Shown: positions 24,066 through 33,292, counted from the stretch's first letter. The stretch is DNA of 37,783 nucleotides from an uncultured Bacteroidales bacterium (GCA_945833885.1 CAMAFY010000028.1:1-37783); one strand, 5' to 3'. The notes: a model not told the origin generated them from the letters alone. Numbers and translations are program-made.

Positions 24066-24171
24066 GTGTAGAATTATCCTACACCTTTCAAAGGATCCTT
24101 CACGTTATCCTACACACGGAAATGTCCAATTTACATTGAGGTTTTCTCCAAAAGGTGTAGGATGTGTAGGA
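24066..24171. repeat. TGTAGGA dyad element, copy 2
   Basis: ATCCTACACC (24076-24085) and ATCCTACAC (24107-24115) face GTGTAGGA at 24155 and 24164, the latter pair 9 bp apart as at 13886/13895. The whole layout matches the element at 13886-13980 in inverted orientation. Confidence 0.7.
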
Positions 24172-24220
24172 AAAAAACGAAAAAAAATATTCTGGGAGGA
24201 GAGTGAACCGGCATAAAACC

Positions 24221-24330
24221 GCTGCATGTTGCACGGAAAGTGCGGCACTTTCACCCCAAAACATCCGTACTTTCGTCCTGATTCTTTTGAATTTTCCACC
24301 CGAAACATCCGTATTTTCTCACATTCCGTC
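24221..24330. repeat. phased 22-bp repeat, CCGYACTTT family (site 3)
   Basis: Units start at 24221 (GCTGCATGTT), 24243 (CGGCACTTTC), 24265 (CCGTACTTTCG), 24287 (TTGAATTTTCC) and 24309 (CCGTATTTTC), all 22 bp apart; several end in AAACAT. Confidence 0.75.
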
Positions 24331-24430
24331 AAGCCCTGAGTGCTTTTTGTACGTTTTGACTGCGGATGATGTCTTTTGCTTTTTCCCGTCGATGTTTGGA
24401 AAACGCGGGAGTTCCAGGTACACATATATA

Positions 24431-24474
24431 TAATATTATAGGAGAGTTCCGGTAATATTATAGGAGAGTCCGGA
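24431..24474. repeat. 22-bp tandem repeat, two units
   Basis: TAATATTATAGGAGAG occurs at 24431 and again at 24453, followed by TTCCGG and TCCGGAG. The two units are nearly identical, suggesting a recent duplication of one 22-bp unit. Confidence 0.85.
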
Positions 24475-25003
24475 GTTCCCGATTGCCGTTTCCGCACGGA
24501 TTATATGACGAAAAATGCGGAATTCGGTGCCTTGTTTCCCTTGAAAAAGGGGAAAATGAATGAGTTTTCCGGTATTCCGAGGCTCGGAAAGGCCTTTTTT
24601 CAGCCTTGAATTTCCAAAATTCCCGTCGGGAATGAGGAAAATAAAACAAGCGGGATTTTGAGCAACCCAGGGCAAGTGTAAAGTGTTGTATTTGCTAATT
24701 CTGTATTACAAAATGAAAAATTGGCTTAATTTTTATATTTTTTTCATCCCTTTTCAGGGCGTCCTCAAACCTGTGCTGGAGGAGGATGGGAGGTTGAAAC
24801 CGGCCGTTTAGGGGCAAAAAAACGAATTTCGAAAAGTCGATACGACAAAAATCGGAAATGTCGGAAACGATGTCCGGAAGCATCCATAACGTGTTGTAAC
24901 AGAATGGGTAGAGCCTAACTGATGTGTGGGCATGACAAATTGATGAGAAAAAAGAAAAAATCGGGGAAAAGTGTTGAAAATCTTTTGTTTTATTGTGGTT
25001 TTA

Positions 25004-25035
25004 CTTGTAGTAAAGCGGAAAAAGTCGTAATTTTG
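25004..25035 (+). promoter_or_regulatory. promoter of the ribosomal protein cluster
   Basis: CTTG (25004-25007), 20 nt, TAATTTTG (25028-25035). Transcription should start near 25041, giving rplC a leader of about 178 nt. Confidence 0.7.
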
Positions 25036-25045
25036 CACACGGAAA

Positions 25046-25189
25046 GAAGAGGACTGAACCTCTTCCGCCCCGCGATGGTTTAGCGTTGAAAGGCGCAGCG
25101 CCGGTCGGGGTGATGAAAACATTTATTCACGGTTATCAAATCAAAACCAAATAACCAATCGCCCCGCCAATGCAGAGGCAACGGCGGGC
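25046..25189 (+). promoter_or_regulatory. structured mRNA leader of rplC
   Basis: Three successive stem-loops can be drawn: GAAGAGG (25046-25052) with CCTCTTC (25059-25065); CCCCG (25068-25072) with CGGGG (25106-25110), enclosing GCG/CGC; and GCCCCGCC (25161-25168) with GGCGGGC (25183-25189). No reading frame of note lies here. By analogy with the L4-controlled S10 leader of enterobacteria it may bind a ribosomal protein, which is only an inference. Confidence 0.55.
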
Positions 25190-25218
25190 TACGAATTAAA
25201 AATCTTCATAAAACCTCA

Positions 25219-25833
25219 ATGTCAGGATTATTAGGAAAGAAAATCGGAATGACTTCCGTTTTCGGTGCCGACGGCAAGAATGTGCCGTGCACAGTAATCG
25301 AATGCGGTCCTTGTGTAGTGACTCAGGTCAAGACCGTAGAAAATGATGGTTATGCAGCCGTCCAGGTGGGTTTTGAGGATGCAAAGGAGAAGAATGTTTC
25401 TGCTCCCCTCCTCGGCCACTTCAAGAAGGCTGGTGTAACTCCCAAGCGTCACCTTGCAGAGTTCGTTTATGACGAAGAGCACAACCTTGGCGACGAGATC
25501 ACCGTAGCATTGTTCAGCGAGAACGAACTCGTGAGCGTTGCCGGAACTTCCAAGGGTAAAGGCTTCCAGGGCGTTGTGAAGCGTCACGGCTTCGGTGGTG
25601 TAGGTCAGGCAACCCACGGTCAGGACGACCGTCTGCGTAAGCCCGGTTCTATCGGTGCTTGCTCCTACCCCGCAAAGGTGTTCAAGGGTATGCGCATGGG
25701 CGGCCAGATGGGCGGCAAGCGCGTCACCACGCAGAACCTTCAAGTATTAAAGGTTATCCCCGAACACAATCTTCTCCTTATCAAGGGTAGTGTTCCCGGA
25801 TGCAATGGTTCAATCGTAATCGTAGAAAAGTAA
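25219..25833 (+). CDS. rplC: 50S ribosomal protein L3
   Basis: 204 aa, normal for bacterial L3. It begins [20 protein letters not shown] and contains the central loop motif [15 protein letters not shown] followed by TTHGQ-like ATHGQDD, which reaches toward the peptidyl-transferase centre. It is the first gene of the cluster here, behind a promoter and a structured leader; rpsJ (S10), its usual upstream neighbour, is absent. rplD follows after 3 bp. Confidence 0.97.
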   Translation: MSGLLGKKIGMTSVFGADGKNVPCTVIECGPCVVTQVKTVENDGYAAVQVGFEDAKEKNVSAPLLGHFKKAGVTPKRHLAEFVYDEEHNLGDEITVALFSENELVSVAGTSKGKGFQGVVKRHGFGGVGQATHGQDDRLRKPGSIGACSYPAKVFKGMRMGGQMGGKRVTTQNLQVLKVIPEHNLLLIKGSVPGCNGSIVIVEK

Positions 25834-25836
25834 GAC

Positions 25837-26463
25837 ATGGAAGTAAATGTATTGAATATCAAGGGTGAGGCTACCGGTAAGGTGGTTACCCTCAACGAGA
25901 GTGTCTTCGGCATTGAACCCAACGACCACGCTATCTATCTCGATGTAAAGCAGTACCTCGCCGCTCAGCGTCAGGGCACCGCAAAGTCAAAGGAGCGTAG
26001 CGAAATGAGCGGGTCTACCCGCAAACTCGGACGCCAGAAGGGCGGTGGCGGCGCACGTCGCGGTGACATCAACTCTCCCCTGCTCGTAGGTGGTGCCCGC
26101 GTGTTCGGTCCCAAGCCCCGCAACTACGACTTCAAACTCAACAAGAAGGTGAAGGCTCTCGCACGTCGCAGCGCACTTTCCTACAAGGTTCAGGAAAACG
26201 CCCTCGTGGTAGTGGAAGACTTTACCATGGAGGCTCCCAGCACCAAGGGATTCGTACAGATCCTCAACGGTCTGAATGTTGCCGACAAGAAGGTGCTCGT
26301 GGTTGTTGCCGGTGCTGACAAGAACCTCTATCTTTCAAGCCGCAACCTGCAGAAGGCTAAACTCGCCGCTGCAGCCAACATCAACACTTACGGCATTCTC
26401 GACGCAAGCGTAATGGTTGTTACCGAGTCCGCTCTGAACACCATTAACGAAGTTCTCGCCTAA
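25837..26463 (+). CDS. rplD: 50S ribosomal protein L4
   Basis: 208 aa. The conserved loop [20 protein letters not shown] (about 60-79), which lines the peptide exit tunnel, is present, followed by [21 protein letters not shown]4 represses its own operon in enterobacteria by binding the leader; whether that holds here is unknown. Confidence 0.97.
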   Translation: MEVNVLNIKGEATGKVVTLNESVFGIEPNDHAIYLDVKQYLAAQRQGTAKSKERSEMSGSTRKLGRQKGGGGARRGDINSPLLVGGARVFGPKPRNYDFKLNKKVKALARRSALSYKVQENALVVVEDFTMEAPSTKGFVQILNGLNVADKKVLVVVAGADKNLYLSSRNLQKAKLAAAANINTYGILDASVMVVTESALNTINEVLA

Positions 26464-26507
26464 GTAAAAAGGCACATAACCTGATAAAATTAAAAAGAAC
26501 AAAAGTT

Positions 26508-26798
26508 ATGGCATTCATCATCAAACCCCTCGTTACCGAGAAGATGACAGAGATTACTGAGGCTCAGAACAAGTACGGCTTCATCGTGAAGCCCGAAGCC
26601 AACAAGCTTCAGATCAAGGCTGAGGTTGAGGCGCTCTACAATGTCACCGTGACCGATGTCAACACCATGGTCTACGCTGGCAAGAACAAGAGCCGCTACA
26701 CCCGTGCCGGTCTTCTCAAGGGTCGTACCAACGCCTTCAAGAAAGCAATCGTTACCGTAAAGGAAGGCGAGACCATCGATTTCTTCAGCAATATCTAA
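26508..26798 (+). CDS. rplW: 50S ribosomal protein L23
   Basis: 96 aa, typical length. It starts MAFIIKPLVTEKMTEITEAQ and has the KYGFIVKPEANKLQIKAEVE core and the KAIVTVKEGETIDFF end. L23 sits at the tunnel exit and docks trigger factor and SRP. Eight bp separate it from rplB. Confidence 0.96.
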   Translation: MAFIIKPLVTEKMTEITEAQNKYGFIVKPEANKLQIKAEVEALYNVTVTDVNTMVYAGKNKSRYTRAGLLKGRTNAFKKAIVTVKEGETIDFFSNI

Positions 26799-26806
26799 AA
26801 TAAACA

Positions 26807-27631
26807 ATGGCAGTACGTAAATTCAAGCCCACAACACCGGGCCAAAGACACAAAGCTATAGGTACCTTCGAAGAGATTACTGCATCGGTACCTGAAAAAT
26901 CTCTCGTTTGCGGTAAGCGTACCACTGGTGGACGTAACAATACCGGTAAGATGACCATGCGTTATCTCGGTGGCGGACACAAGCGTAAGTTCCGTTTCAT
27001 CGACTTCAAACGTGAGAAGGATGGTGTTCCCGCAGTCGTAAAGACCATCGAGTACGATCCTAACCGTTCCGCACGCATCGCACTCCTCTTCTACGCTGAC
27101 GGTGAAAAGCGATACATCATCGCTCCTAATGGATTGAAGGTTGGCGACACTCTCCTTTCCGGCGCTGAGGCAGCACCTGAAATCGGAAACAGCCTCCCCC
27201 TCGCCAACATCCCTGTGGGTACCGTTATCCACAACATCGAACTCCGTCCCGGACAGGGCGCTCTCCTCGTCCGCTCCGCCGGAAACTTCGCACAACTCAC
27301 CTCTCGTGAAGGCAAGTATTGCGTCATCAAACTCCCCTCGGGTGAAACCCGTCAGATCCTCAGCGCCTGCAAGGCTACCATCGGTAGCGTAGGTAACAGC
27401 GACCACGCCCTCGAATCGAGCGGTAAGGCAGGCCGCAGCCGCTGGCTCGGTCGTCGTCCTCACAACCGTGGTGTTGTCATGAACCCCCACGATCACCCCA
27501 TGGGTGGTGGTGAAGGACGTCAGTCTGGAGGTCATCCTCGCAGCCGCACCGGTCTCTACGCTAAGGGTCTTAAGACTCGTGCACCCAAGAAGCAGAGCAG
27601 CAAGTACATTATTGAACGTCGAAACAAGTAA
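26807..27631 (+). CDS. rplB: 50S ribosomal protein L2
   Basis: 274 aa. Typical motifs are [39 protein letters not shown] and, near the end, [20 protein letters not shown], which carries the conserved His near the peptidyl-transferase centre. Full length and intact. Confidence 0.97.
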   Translation: MAVRKFKPTTPGQRHKAIGTFEEITASVPEKSLVCGKRTTGGRNNTGKMTMRYLGGGHKRKFRFIDFKREKDGVPAVVKTIEYDPNRSARIALLFYADGEKRYIIAPNGLKVGDTLLSGAEAAPEIGNSLPLANIPVGTVIHNIELRPGQGALLVRSAGNFAQLTSREGKYCVIKLPSGETRQILSACKATIGSVGNSDHALESSGKAGRSRWLGRRPHNRGVVMNPHDHPMGGGEGRQSGGHPRSRTGLYAKGLKTRAPKKQSSKYIIERRNK

Positions 27632-27646
27632 TAATAAGATCGCAAT

Positions 27647-27913
27647 ATGAGTCGTTCTCTTAAGAAAGGTCCCTTCATCGCCGTCTCTCTCGAGAAGAAA
27701 ATTCTCGCCATGAACGAGAGTGGCAAGAAGAATGTGGTAAAGACTTGGTCCCGCGCTTCTATGATCAGCCCCGATTTCGTAGGCCACACCGTAGCAGTAC
27801 ACAACGGAAACAAGTTCATCCCCGTTTACGTTACCGAAAACATGGTAGGACACAAACTCGGTGAGTTTGCACCCACCCGCAAGTTCGGTGGACACGGTGG
27901 CAAGAAGAAGTAA
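27647..27913 (+). CDS. rpsS: 30S ribosomal protein S19
   Basis: 88 aa: [19 protein letters not shown] at the start, [20 protein letters not shown] in the middle and [17 protein letters not shown] at the end. A 99-bp gap with a small CCTCTG...CAGAGG hairpin separates it from rplV. Confidence 0.97.
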   Translation: MSRSLKKGPFIAVSLEKKILAMNESGKKNVVKTWSRASMISPDFVGHTVAVHNGNKFIPVYVTENMVGHKLGEFAPTRKFGGHGGKKK

Positions 27914-28012
27914 TTCCCCCGCGGATTACACCACAAACCCACATTCCTCTGAAATATAAACAGAGGACCACACACATTCAATCCAGATAAAAACAACACA
28001 TATCCATAAATA

Positions 28013-28411
28013 ATGGGAGCAAGAAAAAGACTGGCCGCCCTCGCTCGTAAGGAGGCCCTGAAAACCCAATATTTTGCTAAATTGCAGAATTGCCCCTCCA
28101 GCCCCCGCAAGATGCGCTACGTTGTAGACCTCATCCGCGGTATGGAGGTCAATCGCGCTCTCGGTACCCTGCGCTTCAACAAGAAGCATGCAGCACAGGA
28201 CCTCGAGAAGCTCCTCTGCTCTGCCATCGCCAACTGGGAGCAGAAGAACGGCCGCAAGGCCGAAGAAGGTGAACTCTTCGTAACCCGCATCTACTGCGAC
28301 GGAGCATCCACCCTCAAACGCATGCGCCCCGCACCCCAGGGTCGCGGTTACCGTATCCGCAAGCGTTCCAACCATGTCGCCATCTTCGTCGGCACCAAAA
28401 CCAATGACTAA
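28013..28411 (+). CDS. rplV: 50S ribosomal protein L22
   Basis: 132 aa, longer than the ~110 of enterobacteria, as usual in Bacteroidota. Motifs: [20 protein letters not shown] and the tunnel-lining beta hairpin [20 protein letters not shown]. The N-terminal [17 protein letters not shown] is the lineage-type extension. Confidence 0.95.
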   Translation: MGARKRLAALARKEALKTQYFAKLQNCPSSPRKMRYVVDLIRGMEVNRALGTLRFNKKHAAQDLEKLLCSAIANWEQKNGRKAEEGELFVTRIYCDGASTLKRMRPAPQGRGYRIRKRSNHVAIFVGTKTND

Positions 28412-28430
28412 TTCAGAGAAATAGTAAAAC

Positions 28431-29171
28431 ATGGGACAGAAAGTAAACCCTATTGCTAACCGACTCGGTATCATCCGTGGTTGGGACTCCAACTGGTTCG
28501 GTGGCGACAACTTCGGCGACAATATCCTCGAGGATAGCAAAATCCGCAAGTACCTCGACGAGCGCCTCGCTAAGGCTTCTGTAAGCCGCATCGTCATCGA
28601 GCGCACTCCCAAGCTCATCACCATTACCGTGTGCACCGCACGCCCCGGTTTCATCATTGGTAAGAGCGGACAGGAGGTTGACAAACTCAAGGAAGAACTC
28701 AAGAAGATTACCGATAAGGACGTTCAGATCAACGTTTTCGAGGTAAAGAAGCCTGATCTCGACGCCAACATCGTAGGTAAGAGCCTTGCCCGCCAGATCG
28801 AAGGCAAGATCTCCTACCGCCGCGCTATCAAACTCGCCATCGCAAACGCTATGCGTCAGGGTGCCGAGGGCGTTAAGGTCCAGATCTGCGGACGTCTCAA
28901 CGGCGCTGAAATGGCCCGCAAGGAAATGTACAAGGAAGGACGTACTCCTCTCCACACTTTCCGCGCAGACATCGACTACTGCCAGACCACAGCCCTCACC
29001 AAGGTGGGTATCCTTGGCATCAAGGTGTGGATTTGCCGCGGTGAAGTCTATGGAAAGAAGGACCTTACCCCCAACTTCACTCCTGAGAAGAGTGGACGTC
29101 GCGAACAGGAAGGCCGCGGAGAGCGTCGTGAAGGACGTTCCGGCCGCAACAAACGAAACACTAACCGCTAA
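28431..29171 (+). CDS. rpsC: 30S ribosomal protein S3
   Basis: 246 aa. It starts [20 protein letters not shown]; the KH domain has [20 protein letters not shown] and the second domain [20 protein letters not shown]. The C-terminal tail after ~225 is a run of Arg, Glu and Gly residues, probably disordered and RNA-binding. Confidence 0.97.
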   Translation: MGQKVNPIANRLGIIRGWDSNWFGGDNFGDNILEDSKIRKYLDERLAKASVSRIVIERTPKLITITVCTARPGFIIGKSGQEVDKLKEELKKITDKDVQINVFEVKKPDLDANIVGKSLARQIEGKISYRRAIKLAIANAMRQGAEGVKVQICGRLNGAEMARKEMYKEGRTPLHTFRADIDYCQTTALTKVGILGIKVWICRGEVYGKKDLTPNFTPEKSGRREQEGRGERREGRSGRNKRNTNR

Positions 29172-29191
29172 TCTTCCGACAAGAGTAAATC

Positions 29192-29617
29192 ATGTTACAG
29201 CCTAAAAGAACTAAATATCGCAGACCGCAAAAAGGTCGTTGCAAGGGTAACGCCCAGCGTGGCAACCAACTCGCTTTCGGTAGTTTCGGCATCAAGAGCC
29301 TTGATACACACTGGATTACCGGTCGTCAGATTGAAGCCGCCCGTATCGCAATGACACGCTACATGCAGCGTGAGGGACAGAGCTGGATCCGCATCTTCCC
29401 CGACAAACCCATCACCAAGAAGCCTGCTGACGTCCGAATGGGTAAAGGTAAGGGTGACCCTGTAGGTTACGTTTTCCCCATCACCCCCGGTCGTATCATC
29501 TTCGAAATCGAAGGCGTTCCCTTCGAGGTTGCTAAGGAAGCCCTCCGCCTCGCAGCGCAGAAACTTCCTGTGACCACCAAATTCATTGTCCGTCACGATT
29601 ACGATAAAAACGCTTGA
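29192..29617 (+). CDS. rplP: 50S ribosomal protein L16
   Basis: 141 aa: [20 protein letters not shown] at the start, then [20 protein letters not shown] and [20 protein letters not shown]. The stop codon is 2 bp before the rpmC ATG. Confidence 0.97.
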   Translation: MLQPKRTKYRRPQKGRCKGNAQRGNQLAFGSFGIKSLDTHWITGRQIEAARIAMTRYMQREGQSWIRIFPDKPITKKPADVRMGKGKGDPVGYVFPITPGRIIFEIEGVPFEVAKEALRLAAQKLPVTTKFIVRHDYDKNA

Positions 29618-29619
29618 TC

Positions 29620-29805
29620 ATGAAAATTGCAGAAATACGTGAATTAAAAGCAAATGGTGAGCTCGCTGAGCGCATCGCAACGGCTGAGGCACAGTACAAC
29701 CAAATGCTCCTCAACCACAGCATCTCTCCTCTCGGAAACACTGCACAGATCAAGACTCTCCGCCGTACCATCGCCCGGATGAAGACTGTGCTCAACGAAA
29801 AGTAA
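29620..29805 (+). CDS. rpmC: 50S ribosomal protein L29
   Basis: 61 aa, all helical: MKIAEIRELKANGELAERIA, LGNTAQIKTLRRTIARMKTV. The ATG at 29620 is used rather than the TTG at 29614, which overlaps the rplP stop. An unusually long spacer follows. Confidence 0.94.
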   Translation: MKIAEIRELKANGELAERIATAEAQYNQMLLNHSISPLGNTAQIKTLRRTIARMKTVLNEK

Positions 29806-30006
29806 TCGTACACGTCCTAAGGCAATGCCTGCCGCAGGCAGTGAGACCGACGGATGTTACACACCTCTTTATATATATAGCAAGGGTTTAATGATGAAAC
29901 ACCTACTGATGAACAAACCCGGGCTGAGGTGAAAATAACGGCGGCCGACCACTGACTGACGGTCATGCAGCCCCTGAAAGACTATACATTTAATAACTGA
30001 CTCCAG
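29806..30006 (+). other. 201-bp spacer inside the ribosomal cluster
   Basis: Neighbouring spacers in this cluster are mostly 2-45 bp. This one contains a perfect dyad TGCCTGC-C-GCAGGCA (29826-29840), an AT-rich run (TTTATATATATAG, 29869-29881), and a possible 13-codon frame beginning ATGATGAAACACC (29891-29932). No TAnnTTTG promoter and no T-run terminator were seen. It may be a processing or regulatory site. Confidence 0.5.
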
Positions 30007-30261
30007 ATGGAAAGAAATTTAAGAAAGACCCGCCAGGGTGTGGTTACGAGCAACAAGATGGACAAGACCATCGTCGTAGCCGCCAAATTTAAGGAAAAAC
30101 ACCCGATTTATGGTAAGTTCGTCTCCAAAACAAAGAAGTATCACGCTCACGATGAAAAGAACGAGTGCAACCCCGGTGATACTGTCCTCATCATGGAAAC
30201 CCGTCCCATGAGCAAGACAAAGCGTTGGAGAGTAGTCGAAATCGTAGAAAGAGCTAAGTAA
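30007..30261 (+). CDS. rpsQ: 30S ribosomal protein S17
   Basis: 84 aa: [20 protein letters not shown] at the start, then [20 protein letters not shown] and [20 protein letters not shown]. An early 16S rRNA assembly protein. rplN starts 2 bp after the stop. Confidence 0.97.
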   Translation: MERNLRKTRQGVVTSNKMDKTIVVAAKFKEKHPIYGKFVSKTKKYHAHDEKNECNPGDTVLIMETRPMSKTKRWRVVEIVERAK

Positions 30262-30263
30262 TC

Positions 30264-30629
30264 ATGATCCAGACTGAATCCAGATTAACCGTATGTGATA
30301 ACAGCGGTGCCCGCGAGGCCCTCTGTATCCGCGTCCTTGGTGGAACCAAGCGTCGCTATGCTTCTGTAGGAGATGTCATCGTTGTTGCCATCAAGAACGT
30401 CATCCCCTCTAGCGATATCAAGAAGGGTGCCGTCTCCAAAGCACTCATCGTACGTACCAAGAAGGAAATCCGTCGTCCCGATGGTTCCTACATCCGCTTC
30501 GATGACAATGCTTGCGTACTCCTTAACAATGCCGGTGAACTCCGTGGAAGCCGTATCTTCGGTCCCGTTGCCCGCGAACTCCGCGCAGTGAATATGAAGG
30601 TGGTTTCCCTTGCACCCGAAGTACTTTAA
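30264..30629 (+). CDS. rplN: 50S ribosomal protein L14
   Basis: 121 aa: [40 protein letters not shown] and [20 protein letters not shown], all conserved. It forms part of the subunit interface. Confidence 0.97.
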   Translation: MIQTESRLTVCDNSGAREALCIRVLGGTKRRYASVGDVIVVAIKNVIPSSDIKKGAVSKALIVRTKKEIRRPDGSYIRFDDNACVLLNNAGELRGSRIFGPVARELRAVNMKVVSLAPEVL

Positions 30630-30659
30630 TCAAACAAAGACACTACCGACCTCAATAAT

Positions 30660-30974
30660 ATGAGTAAGTTACACATCAAGAAGGGCGACACCGTTTACGT
30701 TCTCGCCGGCAAGGACAAGGGAAAGACCGGCGTCGTTTCCCAGGTCATCGTCGACAAGCAGCGTGCAGTTGTCGAGGGTATCAACAAGGTTCAGAAGAGC
30801 CAGAAACCCAGTGCCCAAAATCCTCAGGGTGGCTTCGTTACCATTGAAGCACCCATCCATGTTTCTAACCTCAACGTTGTCGATCCCAAAACCGGTAAGC
30901 CCACCCGCGTAGGCTACAAGATGGTTGACGGAAAGAAGGTACGTTACGCTAAAAAGTCCGGTGAGGAGATTTAA
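30660..30974 (+). CDS. rplX: 50S ribosomal protein L24
   Basis: 104 aa with the KOW motif [20 protein letters not shown] near the N-terminus and [20 protein letters not shown] later. It initiates 23S rRNA folding. Two bp before rplE. Confidence 0.96.
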   Translation: MSKLHIKKGDTVYVLAGKDKGKTGVVSQVIVDKQRAVVEGINKVQKSQKPSAQNPQGGFVTIEAPIHVSNLNVVDPKTGKPTRVGYKMVDGKKVRYAKKSGEEI

Positions 30975-30976
30975 GA

Positions 30977-31531
30977 ATGAATACCGCACAACTCAAGAAT
31001 GACTATAAGGAGCGTATCGCTCCCGCACTCAAGGAGAAGTTTGGTTACTCCTCCGCCATGCAGATTCCTGTACTCAAGAAGATTGTCATCAACCAGGGTC
31101 TTGGTATGGCTACTGCTGACAAGAAGATCATCGATGTAGCCATCAACGAGCTCACTGCCATCACTGGTCAGAAGGCTGTTGCCACCGTTTCCAAGAAGGA
31201 CGTCGCACAGTTCAAACTCCGTAAGAAGATGCCTATCGGTGTGATGGTCACCCTCCGTCGTGAGCGTATGTACGAATTCCTTGAGAAACTCGTACGCGTA
31301 GCACTTCCCCGTATCCGTGACTTCAAGGGTATCGAGAGCAAGTTCGACGGCCGTGGTAACTATACCCTCGGTGTTACCGAGCAGATCATCTTCCCCGAGA
31401 TCAACATCGACACCATCGATCGCATCCTCGGTATGAACATCACCTTCGTCACCACTGCCAAGACCGACGAAGAAGGCTACGAACTCCTCAAGATGTTCGG
31501 CCTCCCCTTCAAGAACGCTAAAAACAACTAA
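30977..31531 (+). CDS. rplE: 50S ribosomal protein L5
   Basis: 184 aa: [20 protein letters not shown], the [20 protein letters not shown] core and [20 protein letters not shown]. It binds 5S rRNA at the central protuberance. Confidence 0.97.
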   Translation: MNTAQLKNDYKERIAPALKEKFGYSSAMQIPVLKKIVINQGLGMATADKKIIDVAINELTAITGQKAVATVSKKDVAQFKLRKKMPIGVMVTLRRERMYEFLEKLVRVALPRIRDFKGIESKFDGRGNYTLGVTEQIIFPEINIDTIDRILGMNITFVTTAKTDEEGYELLKMFGLPFKNAKNN

Positions 31532-31545
31532 TCAAGAGTTTTCTC

Positions 31546-31845
31546 ATGGCAAAAGAATCAATGAAGGCTCGCGAAGTAAAGCGCGCCAAACTCGTTGCTA
31601 AGTATGCTGCAAAGCGTGCCGCTCTCAAGGAAATCGTTAACCACGGTGAACCCGAAGAGGCATACGCTGCTGCTCAGAAACTCCAGAAGATCCCCCGCAA
31701 CGCCAACCCCATCCGTCTGCACAACCGCTGCAAGATCACCGGTCGTCCCAAGGGTTACATCCGCCTCTTCGGACTTTCCCGTATCCAGTTCCGTGAGATG
31801 GCATCGGCAGGACTTATCCCCGGCGTTAAGAAGGCCAGCTGGTAA
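31546..31845 (+). CDS. rpsN: 30S ribosomal protein S14, zinc-free long form
   Basis: 99 aa. The core reads [20 protein letters not shown] and the protein ends IPGVKKASW. The CxxC pairs of the short zinc form are missing and the N-terminal part is longer, so this is the C-minus type. An 88-bp gap follows before rpsH. Confidence 0.96.
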   Translation: MAKESMKAREVKRAKLVAKYAAKRAALKEIVNHGEPEEAYAAAQKLQKIPRNANPIRLHNRCKITGRPKGYIRLFGLSRIQFREMASAGLIPGVKKASW

Positions 31846-31933
31846 GACACGTACAAGCAATACACTGAACCCAATCCATTCAATTCTTTAACACTGTCGG
31901 GAATGTCCCGATAAATTAAACAATTACAAAACA

Positions 31934-32329
31934 ATGACTGATCCTATAGCAGACTACCTCACCAGACTGCGCAACGCCATCCAGGCAAAGCACCGCGTCG
32001 TTGAGGTTCCCGCTTCCAACCTGAAGAAGGACATCACCAAAATCCTCTTCGACAAAGGTTACATCCTCAACTTCAAGTTTGAGGAAGATGGTCCTCAAGG
32101 CACCATCAAGATCGCTCTCAAGTACAATCCTCAGACCAAGGTCAGTGCAATCAAGAGCCTCAAGCGTGTTTCCACTCCCGGTATGCGTAAGTACACCGGC
32201 TACCGCGAGATGCCCCGTGTAATTAACGGACTTGGAATCGCTATCATCTCCACGTCCAAAGGTGTAATGACTGACAAGGAAGCTGCCGCTCTGAAAATTG
32301 GCGGTGAGGTTCTTTGCTACGTATATTAA
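31934..32329 (+). CDS. rpsH: 30S ribosomal protein S8
   Basis: 131 aa: MTDPIADYLTRLRNAIQAKH, the middle TPGMRKYTGYREMPRVINGL and the end GLGIAIISTSKGVMTDKEAA. In enterobacteria S8 is the repressor of the spc operon. Confidence 0.97.
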   Translation: MTDPIADYLTRLRNAIQAKHRVVEVPASNLKKDITKILFDKGYILNFKFEEDGPQGTIKIALKYNPQTKVSAIKSLKRVSTPGMRKYTGYREMPRVINGLGIAIISTSKGVMTDKEAAALKIGGEVLCYVY

Positions 32330-32344
32330 TACAAGAAGAACAAT

Positions 32345-32911
32345 ATGTCTAGAATTGGTAAATTGCCGATTAACATCCCTGCAGGCGTTAACGTTACGCT
32401 TCAGGATAATGTAGTGACCGTAAAGGGTCCGAAGGGTGAACTCTCTCAGGCTGTTGATCCTTCTATCATCGTCACAATCGAGAACGGCCAGGTGACCTTC
32501 GCCATCGATGAGAACAGCGAGGTTGAAGGCAAGCAGAAGCAGGCTTTCCATGGTCTTTACCGTGCCCTCGTCAACAATATGGTTGTTGGTGTCACCGAGC
32601 AATACAAGGCTGAAATGGAACTCGTTGGTGTAGGTTACCGTGTGGAAAACAAGGGTAACGTCATCACCTTCAACCTTGGTTACACCCATCCCATCGTCAT
32701 CCAACTTCCCAAGGAGGTTGAGGTTGAGACCAAGATGGAGCGTAACAAGAACCCCTACATCTGCCTCAAGTCTTGCGACAAGCAACTTCTCGGCCTCGTA
32801 TGCGCCAAGATTCGTTCCTTCCGCAAGCCCGAACCTTACAAGGGTAAGGGTATCCTTTACATTGGTGAACAGATCCGCCGCAAGTCCGGTAAGTCTGCTG
32901 GTGCCAAGTAA
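32345..32911 (+). CDS. rplF: 50S ribosomal protein L6
   Basis: 188 aa: MSRIGKLPINIPAGVNVTLQ, KGPKGELSQAVDP and the C-terminal KPEPYKGKGILYIGEQIRRK signature. Complete. Confidence 0.97.
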   Translation: MSRIGKLPINIPAGVNVTLQDNVVTVKGPKGELSQAVDPSIIVTIENGQVTFAIDENSEVEGKQKQAFHGLYRALVNNMVVGVTEQYKAEMELVGVGYRVENKGNVITFNLGYTHPIVIQLPKEVEVETKMERNKNPYICLKSCDKQLLGLVCAKIRSFRKPEPYKGKGILYIGEQIRRKSGKSAGAK

Positions 32912-32941
32912 TCATCCTTTTAAGAGTTATAGTTCACGATT

Positions 32942-33286
32942 ATGACAAAAGCAAAAGAAGCTAGACGCGTTAAAATCAAGTATCGCGTTCGCAATAAGAT
33001 CTCTGGAACCGCTGAGCGTCCCCGCATGAGCGTTTTCCGTAGCAACAAGCAGATCTATGTCCAGTTCATCAATGATGAGACTGGAACCACGCTCGCCAGC
33101 GCTTCTTCTCTCGGCCTCGAGGCTTGCCCCAAGAAGGAACAGGCTTTCAAGGTTGGTGAAGCTGCTGCAAAGGCTGCCATCGCAGCCGGCATCACTACTG
33201 TAGTTTTCGATCGTAATGGTTATCTTTACCATGGCCGCGTTAAGGAATGTGCCGAAGGCGCTCGCAATGGTGGTCTTAAATTCTAA
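32942..33286 (+). CDS. rplR: 50S ribosomal protein L18
   Basis: 114 aa: [39 protein letters not shown] and the end [21 protein letters not shown] 5S rRNA-binding partner of L5. Confidence 0.97.
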   Translation: MTKAKEARRVKIKYRVRNKISGTAERPRMSVFRSNKQIYVQFINDETGTTLASASSLGLEACPKKEQAFKVGEAAAKAAIAAGITTVVFDRNGYLYHGRVKECAEGARNGGLKF

Positions 33287-33292
33287 TTGATT

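Larger units (their letters stand above)
23599..24990. other. 1.4-kb region without a convincing gene
   Basis: Between the transporter and the ribosomal promoter nothing protein-coding is convincing. In order: an unexplained segment at 23660-23990 with several small hairpins; a 22-bp direct repeat (23992-24035); the TGTAGGA dyad element (24066-24171); the CCGYACTTT repeat (24221-24330); a 22-bp tandem repeat (24431-24474); then AT-rich sequence. No tRNA-like cloverleaf was seen. Confidence 0.6.

Noticed and set aside
1..24474. CRISPR arrays, suggested by regular 22-bp repeats.
   Set aside because: The repeats are head to tail with no unique spacers, units vary between copies, and no cas genes are in the window.
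26795..27895. A long minus-strand frame opposite rplB and rpsS.
   Set aside because: It is antisense to two ribosomal genes and reflects their strong codon bias.
29891..29932. A 13-codon leader peptide between rpmC and rpsQ as a definite gene.
   Set aside because: Too short to support from sequence alone; it is mentioned only as a possibility in the spacer entry.
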